Origin: Halolamina salifodinae
Lineage (GTDB): Archaea; Halobacteriota; Halobacteria; Halobacteriales; Haloferacaceae
NCBI RefSeq assembly: GCF_017874235.1
Contig: NZ_JAGGLC010000001.1
Location: 620,001 to 684,000, forward strand
Direction of reading: 5' to 3'
DNA: 64,000 bases
Shown here: positions 43,658 to 51,252 of the stretch, piece by piece
Layout of the letters: each line of letters opens with the position of its first letter
Position numbering within the stretch: the first letter of the stretch is position 1
Notes under the pieces: model-generated
The model's input: only the letters and a program-made list of their open reading frames with translations
Databases searched by the model: none
Told to the model about the DNA's origin: nothing
Made by a program: the position numbers and the translations under genes

Positions 43658-44665
43658 TCAGCAGTCGATGGTCGGGTTCCAGCGGGCGAACAGCCCGTTT
43701 GGGTTGGGTTTGCGCCAGAGCGTGAGTTCGTAGTGGCGCCCCATCCCCTCGAAGTAGCCGTCGATGGGCCCCTTCATCGACTGCCCCACCAGCGAAGGCC
43801 GGGAGTCGACTTCGTCGACCGGCATGAACCACTTCACGCCGACGAGCTGTCGGCCGTTCTCGGTGCTCTCGTAGAGCAGCGACTGGAAGTTGCTGTGGTA
43901 GAGCGTGCCCGAACTGTTGAAGGGGTCCGACCCGGAGAGGAAGTTCGTGCCCTCCGCGCCGTTGGTGCCCACGCGACAGCTTCCGCGCCGGGAGAAGCCC
44001 GTCTGCTGGGCGGTCTGGACATCCTCGAACGTCCGAGTCGCGAAGCCCACGTCGGTGTACTGTGTCGCGTAGGCCGGCGGCGTGATGTCGGGGTTGAACG
44101 TCGCGAACGTCCCTTCGGGGTTGTCCGCGAACAGCCACGCCCGGAGCGCGTACTGCTCTGGCTGGCGGGCGCGCAGGCCCTGCTGGGGGCCCTGGAACGT
44201 CTCGCCGAACAGGGTTGGCGCCTGATCGACCGCCGACGTCGGGACGGACCACTCGGCGCCGAGCAGGTCGTACCGACCCTGATCGTTGATCTGGTAGAAC
44301 AGCGCGTGTGGGCGGAGCGGGTCGACTTCGTCGTCGGCCACATCCGGGTTCGTGAAGTGGACGCCCATCCCGGCGGAGCCGTCGTCGTTGGCGACGTACT
44401 CCATCGTGTTGGTGTAGCCGTCCTCCCACGCGGTCAGCGCGTCGGAGTACTGCTCCAGTTCCGCGGTCGTCTCGTCGATGTCGCCGACCGGTTCGGGCGT
44501 CGCCGTCGACACCGCCGTCGGGGTCGGCGACGATTCAGTCGACGACTCGGTGTCGGTCTCGGTGTCCGTCGACTCGCCGAACCCGCAGCCGGCGAGGCTC
44601 GTCGCGGCTCCGGCCGCGACCATCCCTCGCAGCACCTTTCGGCGTGATGTAGGATCATCTGCCAT
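43658..44665 (-). CDS. Tat-exported lipoprotein with duplicated module, unknown function
   Basis: The ATG at MADDPTSRRKVLRGMV gives 335 residues. The twin arginines and lipobox (TSLAGC) predict Tat export and lipid anchoring, with a Thr/Ser/Pro linker. Two segments of about 70 residues are alike: one with LLGAEWSVPTSAVDQAPTL...FATFNPDI, the other with LVGVKWFMPVDEVDSRPSL...FARWNPTI. The family is unknown. It is divergent from the quinoprotein operon. Confidence 0.7.
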   Translation of the reverse strand: MADDPTSRRKVLRGMVAAGAATSLAGCGFGESTDTETDTESSTESSPTPTAVSTATPEPVGDIDETTAELEQYSDALTAWEDGYTNTMEYVANDDGSAGMGVHFTNPDVADDEVDPLRPHALFYQINDQGRYDLLGAEWSVPTSAVDQAPTLFGETFQGPQQGLRARQPEQYALRAWLFADNPEGTFATFNPDITPPAYATQYTDVGFATRTFEDVQTAQQTGFSRRGSCRVGTNGAEGTNFLSGSDPFNSSGTLYHSNFQSLLYESTENGRQLVGVKWFMPVDEVDSRPSLVGQSMKGPIDGYFEGMGRHYELTLWRKPNPNGLFARWNPTIDC

Positions 44666-44717
44666 GCACCATAGTAGCTTTTGGGAGCCACATAAGGTTA
44701 CTCCCGAAATCACCGAA

Positions 44718-44757
44718 GATTTATATCCCATTTATGCCACCACCCAGTATCTTTATC
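44718..44757. promoter_or_regulatory. Divergent TATA boxes for the lipoprotein gene and the quinoprotein operon
   Basis: The string atttatatccc (44717-44727) reads as atataaat on the minus strand, about 55 nt before the lipoprotein ATG. The string atctttatcc (44749-44758) lies about 28 nt before the plus-strand ATG at 44783, which fits a leaderless transcript. Confidence 0.45.
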
Positions 44758-44782
44758 CAATCTGAAGCACAACCCGTGAGGT

Positions 44783-45694
44783 ATGGAAGATAGTAACATA
44801 CAAGAAGTATCCATCGGCGAGGAGGAGCGCCGAGACTTCCTCAAACTGCTCGGGCTAACCGGGAGCGTCGGGGCTGCGAGCCAGTTCTCCCTGAGCGACA
44901 TCCGGAGCGCGCTCGGAAGCGGCACGTCCTCGGAGCTCGCCGCGATGGGCGAGGCGATCCGGGCCGACCTCACGGGCACCGTCGACGCCGACGTGCTCGC
45001 GAACTCGATGACCGGCGTCGCGACCGCCGTCGAGACGCTCCCCGACGTGCGGGCGGCCGGCTTTCCAGCCGAGGAGGCCACACCGTATCAGGAGCTGACC
45101 GAGCCGGCGTGGGAGGCCTACCGACACCTCTCGGACATCGGCTTCTTCGCCAGCGCCGAAGAACACCTGCCGGCCTACACGAGCGAGGGGCTCGCGACGA
45201 CGACCGAGGAACTCGTCCGCGCCGAACCGCTCACGGCGACGTTGAGCGAAGCAGGGTTCAGCGAACAGGAGATCACCGCAACGGTGGCCAGCGTCACGAG
45301 CCAGCAGGAGCTGCTCAAACACTGGGTGCCGGCAAGCGACCTGCCGGCGGACATCAACGAGTTCGACCCCGCGAACGTCGGCCCGCTGCACAAGCGTGCC
45401 GCCGGCGGGGCGCTACTCTGGATCGACGGCCTCGACGACCACCTCTGGCGGAACAAGGTGCTGGTCAGCGAGCAGATGTACGACCAGGGGGTCCAGCACA
45501 CCAAGACGATGCTGGGCGGTCTGCACCTGATGACGGCCGCGGCCCACGACATCGCCGGGGCGGGCGAGTTCGACGACGCCCACCTCGCGGCCGGCCTCGC
45601 CGGCGGGGCCGCGATCATGATCGCCGGCCAGGAGAACATGGCTGGGGACGTATACCGAATCACCGACGAGATGCGGGCTGACGGAGGCTTCTAA
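44783..45694 (+). CDS. Tat-motif partner protein of the PQQ dehydrogenase, unknown family
   Basis: The protein has 303 residues. Residues 16-24 are RRDFLKLLG, a Tat-like motif, followed by a weak hydrophobic stretch and no clear cleavage site. The remainder is mainly helical, rich in Ala and acidic residues (LHKRAAGGALLWIDGLDDHLWRNKVLV...). It is separated by only 2 bp from the dehydrogenase gene and the two must be co-expressed. I infer a small subunit or export escort. Confidence 0.65.
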   Translation: MEDSNIQEVSIGEEERRDFLKLLGLTGSVGAASQFSLSDIRSALGSGTSSELAAMGEAIRADLTGTVDADVLANSMTGVATAVETLPDVRAAGFPAEEATPYQELTEPAWEAYRHLSDIGFFASAEEHLPAYTSEGLATTTEELVRAEPLTATLSEAGFSEQEITATVASVTSQQELLKHWVPASDLPADINEFDPANVGPLHKRAAGGALLWIDGLDDHLWRNKVLVSEQMYDQGVQHTKTMLGGLHLMTAAAHDIAGAGEFDDAHLAAGLAGGAAIMIAGQENMAGDVYRITDEMRADGGF

Positions 45695-45696
45695 CA

Positions 45697-47409
45697 ATGA
45701 CTGACCTATCGAACGACAAGGCGGTGCAGGCGGTCAAGAACACGAAGATCCAGAAGAAAGACGAGTTCTTCGTGGTCGACTCGCCCATCGACGAGCCGGT
45801 GACCGAGACCCACGCGGCCGACATGATCCCGGAGAAGGACGTGACCCAGGAGATGCTCACCGGGTCCTCCGCGAACGCGAACGCGTGGCTGATGTACGGT
45901 GGCGGCTACGAACAGCAGCGTCACACCAGCGCCGACACCATCACGCCGGAGAACGTCGACGGCCTCGAACTGGAGTACCTGTTCCAGACCGGGACCGGGA
46001 GCGGCGAACTCGAAGGCTCCCCGGTCGTCGTGCCGGGCGACCCGCCGGTGATGTACCAGACCAACGGGCCGAACCACGTCAAGGCGCTCAACGCCCGGAC
46101 GGGCGACGTGCTCTGGAGCTACACCTACGCCAACCCGAACAACATCCGGCCCTGCTGTGGGCTGAACAACCGCGGGGTCGCGGTGTACCAGGACAAAGTC
46201 TACATGACCACGCTGGACGCCAACCTCGTCGCCCTCGACCGCTACACCGGCGAGCAGCAGTGGAGCTACAACTCCGGCGACCCGGCCAAGGGCTACTCCA
46301 ACACCGAGGCGCCCGTCGTCTACGACGGGAAGGTCATCATGGGCAGCGCCGGCGGCGAGTTCGGCGTGCGTGGCTACGTCGACGCCGTCGACGCCGAATC
46401 CGGCGAGCAGGTCTGGCGCCGCTGGACGGTGCCGGAGGACCAGTGGATCGACGACTCCTGGCAGAACGGCGCCGCGACGGTCTGGATGACGCCCTCCATC
46501 GACCCGCAGTCCGACACCATCTACGCGCCGACGGGCAACCCCGGCCCCGACGTTTGGGCCGGCGTCCGACCGGGGCTCAACCCCTACTCCGACGGAACGC
46601 TCGCCATCAACTCCTCGGACGGTTCCGTGGAGTGGCACTACAACGAGAGCCCCCACGACTGGTGGGACTACGACTCGCCGTCGCCGCCCATCATCTTCGA
46701 CGAGGAGGTCCGGGGAAGCGAGCGGCGGCTCGTGATGAGCGCCGGGAAGGTCGGCTGGCTGTTCACCATGGACGCCGAGAACGGCCAGCTAATGGAGCGC
46801 TCCGAAGCGTTCGGCCAGATGCTGAACACGTTCGACCTGCCGCCGGCCGAACTCGAGGACTCGCCGTGGATCATGCCGTCGGCCGACGGCGGCGCGGAGT
46901 GGAACCCCGTCTCCTACGACCCGAACTCCCGCACGGCGTTCGTCAAGGCGATGAACTACCCGAGCAAGTTCCAGTGGGACCGCGAGGAGTACGAGGAAGG
47001 GCGCCTCTACCTCGGCGGCGGCTTCACCGTCGCCCCCGAGATGGACGACGCCGACTACCCCTCCGAGGACGACTGGAACCGCAAGCTCGGCGTCATGAGC
47101 GCCGTCGACCCGATCAGCGGCGAGGTCAAGTGGCGTGACTGGTACGACGAGTACTCGATGGGTGGCTCCATGACTACCGCGTCGGGGCTGGTGTTCACCG
47201 GGAACGGCAGCGGCGAGTTCATCGCCTACGACGTCGAGTCCGGCGAGCGCCTCTGGCAGTTCAACCTCGGCGCCTCCGTCAACGCCTCCCCGGTTAGCTG
47301 GTACGACCCGGGCACCGAGAAGCAGTACGTCGCCGTGCAGGCTGGCGGTGGCGGCCTTCGCTCCCACAAGACCGGCGACGCCGTCGCCGTCTTCTCGATG
47401 GAAGCGTAA
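45697..47409 (+). CDS. PQQ-dependent alcohol dehydrogenase-like quinoprotein, W-D-Y-D type
   Basis: The eight-bladed propeller enzyme has 570 residues. It shows the adjacent-cysteine disulfide typical of methanol dehydrogenases (Cys153-Cys154 in RPCCGLNN), the metal-ligand glutamate Glu221 in GGEFGVRGYV, the ligand Asn281 in PTGNPGPD, the catalytic Asp324 and an extra Asp326 (WDYD). The second Asp marks lanthanide-dependent XoxF/ExaF-type enzymes. The protein itself has no signal peptide. Likely reaction: oxidation of an alcohol with PQQ. No PQQ biosynthesis gene is seen here. Confidence 0.85.
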   Translation: MTDLSNDKAVQAVKNTKIQKKDEFFVVDSPIDEPVTETHAADMIPEKDVTQEMLTGSSANANAWLMYGGGYEQQRHTSADTITPENVDGLELEYLFQTGTGSGELEGSPVVVPGDPPVMYQTNGPNHVKALNARTGDVLWSYTYANPNNIRPCCGLNNRGVAVYQDKVYMTTLDANLVALDRYTGEQQWSYNSGDPAKGYSNTEAPVVYDGKVIMGSAGGEFGVRGYVDAVDAESGEQVWRRWTVPEDQWIDDSWQNGAATVWMTPSIDPQSDTIYAPTGNPGPDVWAGVRPGLNPYSDGTLAINSSDGSVEWHYNESPHDWWDYDSPSPPIIFDEEVRGSERRLVMSAGKVGWLFTMDAENGQLMERSEAFGQMLNTFDLPPAELEDSPWIMPSADGGAEWNPVSYDPNSRTAFVKAMNYPSKFQWDREEYEEGRLYLGGGFTVAPEMDDADYPSEDDWNRKLGVMSAVDPISGEVKWRDWYDEYSMGGSMTTASGLVFTGNGSGEFIAYDVESGERLWQFNLGASVNASPVSWYDPGTEKQYVAVQAGGGGLRSHKTGDAVAVFSMEA

Positions 47410-47590
47410 GGCCCCGCCTGCCGGATTTCCTCGCACAGCGCGGAAACCGACGCGGTCCGGATTTCTTTCTTGCAGCACGATACTGACGGCGACGTAATCG
47501 CGACGCCAATCCAGATCGTCGACGCCGAGCGCTATCGCTAGGCGGCGAGAGAGAACTACAGAAAGGTGGTCGGTCAGCGAAGCGACTGGC

Positions 47591-48202
47591 TCAGTTGTCC
47601 CAGTCTTCCCACGACACGGAGCCCTCCTCGACGATGCGCTGGCTGTCGGGGAGTTCGCCGTCGGGCGGGCTACCCTCCTCGGCAGGGCCGCCGGGCGCAC
47701 AGACCACGATCCGGCCGATCATGCCCAGACCCTTGTGCGGGATGCAGAAGTAGTCGTACGTGCCGGGCTCGGTGAACGTGTAGTTCCACGAGGCGCCGTC
47801 GCTCTGCAGGATCCCGCTGTTGAACGGCTCAGCGGCCTCGGGGATTCGGGTCACGTCGGAGGAGTCCAGATCCTCGTGGTAGCTGGTGGCCGAGTGGCCG
47901 CTGGTGTCGTTGACGAACTCGACGGTATCACCGGGGCTGACGAACAGCCCGATCGGGTCGAAGTAGAACGGGCCGTGGCCGGCGCCACCCATCAGCACGG
48001 TGTGGGTCTCGCCGCCTTCCTCACACGAGACTTCAGTCGCGGTCGGCGTCGCGGTGTCCGTCGGCGCCGCCGTCTCGGTCGGGGTGTCGGATGCGGGCTC
48101 GGTCGCCGTCGAATCGCCGCCGGAACAGCCTGCCAGCGCCACGGTCCCGGCCGTCACCGATCCGGAGACCAGTTTGAGATAGTTCCGTCTGGTTCGATCC
48201 AT
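47591..48202 (-). CDS. Halocyanin-like blue copper protein (plastocyanin fold)
   Basis: The protein has 203 residues. The Tat-type N-terminus RTRRNYLKLV and lipobox (VALAGCSG) lead to an anchored protein with a Thr/Ala-rich linker. The copper site has one His in NDTSGHSATSYH and the Cys-His-Met loop YFCIPHKGLGM. It carries electrons at the membrane surface. It is convergent with the PQQ dehydrogenase gene, and it is a plausible electron acceptor for it. Confidence 0.85.
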   Translation of the reverse strand: MDRTRRNYLKLVSGSVTAGTVALAGCSGGDSTATEPASDTPTETAAPTDTATPTATEVSCEEGGETHTVLMGGAGHGPFYFDPIGLFVSPGDTVEFVNDTSGHSATSYHEDLDSSDVTRIPEAAEPFNSGILQSDGASWNYTFTEPGTYDYFCIPHKGLGMIGRIVVCAPGGPAEEGSPPDGELPDSQRIVEEGSVSWEDWDN

Positions 48203-48323
48203 GGCGACAGTATGAACGTTAGGCTGTTACACCTTTCGTTAGAGACATCTCGTGCCCATCATTGACGGATCCGGGAACCGAGTGACCGTAACGCATAGAC
48301 AGGTCAGGCCCACACATTGGGTA

Positions 48324-49160
48324 GTGTTCCCACGCTCGGACGGCCAGCGTCTCAGCACCCTTCGCGAGCCCACATACACGGGTGCGAACCGGTGTATCCC
48401 GTGTACGGTCGTCAACCTCGTGCTGGCGGCCGCGCTCGCGGTCGCCGTCGCGGCCGTCTGGCCCCCGCTGGCGCCGGTCGTGGCCCTGCTCTCGCTGGCA
48501 AGTATCTACCTCCGGGGCTATCTCGTCCCCGGAACGCCGACGCTCACGAAGCGCTACCTGCCCGACCGGATGCTCGCGTGGTTCGGGAAACCCACCGAAC
48601 GGTCCCGAACCGACCGCGGGGACCGCGGGCCGCGGCTCACCACCGACCTCGGCCCGGAGTCGGCACTCCGGGAGGCCGGAGTGCTGGAGACAGTTCCCGC
48701 CAACGAGGCGGACGAAGCCGACGGAACGCGCCTCTCCTCCGAGTTCCGGACAGCGTGGGTCGACGCGCTCGAAGCTCTGGAGACGGCAGACGTGGCCGAC
48801 GGCGTTCGGGCGACGTTCGGCGACGCCGCCGAGACGACGCCCGTCGGCGGCGACCTGACGACCGTCGTCGACGGCGAGCGACTGGTCGGCTGGGAGACTG
48901 ACGCGTCGCTCCGGGCCGACATCGCCGCCGCCGAACTGCTCGCCACGCGGGACGCCGACTGGGAGACACTCGGCGGACCCGACCGACAGGAACTGCTCTC
49001 GACGCTACGGGCCTATCTCGACCGGTGCCCGGACTGCGGCGGCACGGTCGAACTGACGGAGTCGCTGGTCGAGTCCTGCTGCCGGCCGGCCGACCGAACG
49101 GTCACCGCGCAGTGTGTCGACTGTGGGACGATGCTGCTGGACGTTGGAGAGAGGGCCTGA
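48324..49160 (+). CDS. Membrane protein with C-terminal zinc ribbon
   Basis: A GTG start at 48324 gives MFPRSDGQRLSTLREPTYTGANRCIPC, followed by two hydrophobic segments. A further in-frame GTG lies 72 bp upstream. The tail has four cysteines (CPDCGG and CVDCGTMLL) plus CC in between, a zinc ribbon. The central part is acidic and mixed. Function unknown. Confidence 0.65.
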   Translation: MFPRSDGQRLSTLREPTYTGANRCIPCTVVNLVLAAALAVAVAAVWPPLAPVVALLSLASIYLRGYLVPGTPTLTKRYLPDRMLAWFGKPTERSRTDRGDRGPRLTTDLGPESALREAGVLETVPANEADEADGTRLSSEFRTAWVDALEALETADVADGVRATFGDAAETTPVGGDLTTVVDGERLVGWETDASLRADIAAAELLATRDADWETLGGPDRQELLSTLRAYLDRCPDCGGTVELTESLVESCCRPADRTVTAQCVDCGTMLLDVGERA

Positions 49161-49310
49161 GAGGCCGGTTCGGGGCGAGCGGTGTAGCCGGGCCGTCGCG
49201 TACGCGCCGCGGGGAGTGTGCGAAGCTATATCTCCCTGTGAGCCAACAGCTCTGGCAGTGACCCTCCAGACCCTCCAGCCGGCAACCCCGGCCCGATCCG
49301 AGGTGGCCCG

Positions 49311-50348
49311 ATGAGTCTCGCCGCCCTCGACGACATCGACGACGCCATCGCCGCCACCCGCGCGCTGCTCTGGCCGTTCGACCTCGGCCGCTGGGCACGG
49401 CTCGCGTTCGTCGTGTTCTTCCTCGGCGGCGCCGGCACCGTCAACCCCTTCCAGTTCACCGGCAACACCGGCACCGGGATGCCGACCGACCCCGGGGGGA
49501 GTCCCGGGTTCTGGGAGTTCATCAACTCCATCAGCCCCCGCGAGTGGGCGATCATCGCCGGCGTCGTCGGCGCCATCCTGCTGATCGCGCTCGTGTTCGG
49601 CTTCATCGGCGCGGTGATGGAGTTCGTGTTCGTCGAGTCGCTCCGGCGCGAGCGCGTCTCGATCCGGGCGTACTGGGGCGAGCGCTGGCGGCAGGGCGCC
49701 CGCCTGCTGGGCTTCCGGATCGTGGTCGGCCTGCTCACGCTGGGAGTCGGCGGCGGCGCGCTCGTGGCCGCGTTCTGGCCGCTGTTGGCCGGCGTCGAAG
49801 GGTTCTCGCTCGCGCTGCTGGCGGTCGGCGGCGCCGTGTTCGTCGCGGTCACGTTCGGTGGGAGCCTCGTCACCGGCCTGACGACCCAGTTCGTCGTCCC
49901 GGTGATGATCGCCGAGGACCGCGGCGTGCTCGGCGCCTGGCGGCGATTCTGGCCCACACTGACCGGCGAGTGGAAAGAGTACCTCGCCTATCTCGTCGTG
50001 CGGTTCGTGTTGGGCATCGGCATCGCGATGGTCGTCGGCATCGTCAGCGTCGTGGCCGCTATCGCGCTGGCGATCCCGGTCGGCGTCGTCGCGCTGGTCG
50101 GCGTCGCCCTGCTCTCGGTCTCGTCAATCGCCGGCTGGGCGATCATCGGCGTCGCGGCAGCGCTGTTCGCGCTCTGTCTGTTCGTGCTCTCGCTGTTCCT
50201 CGCCGTCCCCGTCCAGACGTTCGTGCGCTACTACGCGCTGCTCGTGTTGGGCGACACCGAGGACGCGTTCGACCTGATCCCGGAGCGTCGCCAAGCGATC
50301 CGCGGCGGCGACGCGTCCGGTGCGGCCCCGGTCGGCGACAAACGGTAA
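49311..50348 (+). CDS. Multi-pass membrane protein (DUF7544-like)
   Basis: The protein has 345 residues and six to seven hydrophobic segments, with a conserved opening LAALDDIDDAIAATRALLWPFD. The pattern is that of haloarchaeal DUF7544 proteins, whose role is unknown. It lies just before the Usp gene (25 bp), so the two may be co-transcribed. Confidence 0.7.
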   Translation: MSLAALDDIDDAIAATRALLWPFDLGRWARLAFVVFFLGGAGTVNPFQFTGNTGTGMPTDPGGSPGFWEFINSISPREWAIIAGVVGAILLIALVFGFIGAVMEFVFVESLRRERVSIRAYWGERWRQGARLLGFRIVVGLLTLGVGGGALVAAFWPLLAGVEGFSLALLAVGGAVFVAVTFGGSLVTGLTTQFVVPVMIAEDRGVLGAWRRFWPTLTGEWKEYLAYLVVRFVLGIGIAMVVGIVSVVAAIALAIPVGVVALVGVALLSVSSIAGWAIIGVAAALFALCLFVLSLFLAVPVQTFVRYYALLVLGDTEDAFDLIPERRQAIRGGDASGAAPVGDKR

Positions 50349-50373
50349 GGACCCCCAGGCCGAAGCCCGGTCC

Positions 50374-51252
50374 ATGTACGAACAGATCTTCATCGGCGTC
50401 GACGGGAGCGAGGAGTCAGAGCGGGCAGCCAAACGCGGGATCGAACTCGCGTCGGCGTTCGACGCGTCGGTGACCGCGCTCCACGTCGTCGAGACGTCGA
50501 CGCTCGACCTCGCCCGGGACGAGGAGGCCTCTTCGATCCGGACGAACCGCGAGACGGTGTTCTCGGGTGTCGAGGCCGCCGCCGAGGACGCCGGCCGGCC
50601 GGTCGCGACCGAAGTGGTCGAAGGCTCGCCTGCCAAACGGCTGACCGAGCGCGCGTCCGACTCCGGGGCCGACCTCGTCGTCCTCGGCCGACAGGGTGCG
50701 AGCGGCATCGGCGAGCGCCTGCTCGGCAGCGTCACCGAACGGGTGCTGAGCCACGGCGACGTACCCGTGTTCGTCGTCCCGGGCGAGGCCGAGCCCTCGG
50801 CCGACTACGACCGCCTGCTGGTCCCCACCGACGGGAGCGAGAACGCCGAGGCGGCGCTCCCCTACGCCGGCGCGTTCGCCGGGCGCTACGGCTCCGCGGT
50901 CGACGTGCTGAACGTCGTCGACCTCCAGGAAGCCGGCGGCGCGTTCGATGCCGGCGGCCTGCGGGAGTCGTTCGTCGAGCGCCTCGAGTCCGAGGGCGAG
51001 GCCGCCGCCGAGCGTGCCGCGGCCGCGGTTCAGGAGGACGCCCCGGACGCCGACGTGGAGACCGTCGTCGAGCGAGCCAGGACCCGGAGCGCCGCCGAAC
51101 TGATCCGTGACCGCGTCGCGGACCGCGGGATCGATCTGGTGGTGATGGGCTCCCGGGGGCGCTCCACGGTCGAGCAGAAACTGCTGGGCAGTGTCGCCGC
51201 GGGCGTGCTCCAGACCGTCGACGTGCCGGTGCTGGTCGCTCCCGAGGCCTGA
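50374..51252 (+). CDS. Universal stress protein with two Usp domains
   Basis: The protein has 292 residues. Domain 1 starts MYEQIFIGVDGSEESERAAKRG and has the ATP-site pattern GRQGASGIGERLLGSVTERVL. Domain 2 starts RLLVPTDGSENAEAALPYAG and has MGSRGRSTVEQKLLGSVAAGVL. Both G-x2-G-x9-G motifs are present, so ATP binding is likely in each. It meets the convergent LOV kinase gene end to end. Confidence 0.92.
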   Translation: MYEQIFIGVDGSEESERAAKRGIELASAFDASVTALHVVETSTLDLARDEEASSIRTNRETVFSGVEAAAEDAGRPVATEVVEGSPAKRLTERASDSGADLVVLGRQGASGIGERLLGSVTERVLSHGDVPVFVVPGEAEPSADYDRLLVPTDGSENAEAALPYAGAFAGRYGSAVDVLNVVDLQEAGGAFDAGGLRESFVERLESEGEAAAERAAAAVQEDAPDADVETVVERARTRSAAELIRDRVADRGIDLVVMGSRGRSTVEQKLLGSVAAGVLQTVDVPVLVAPEA

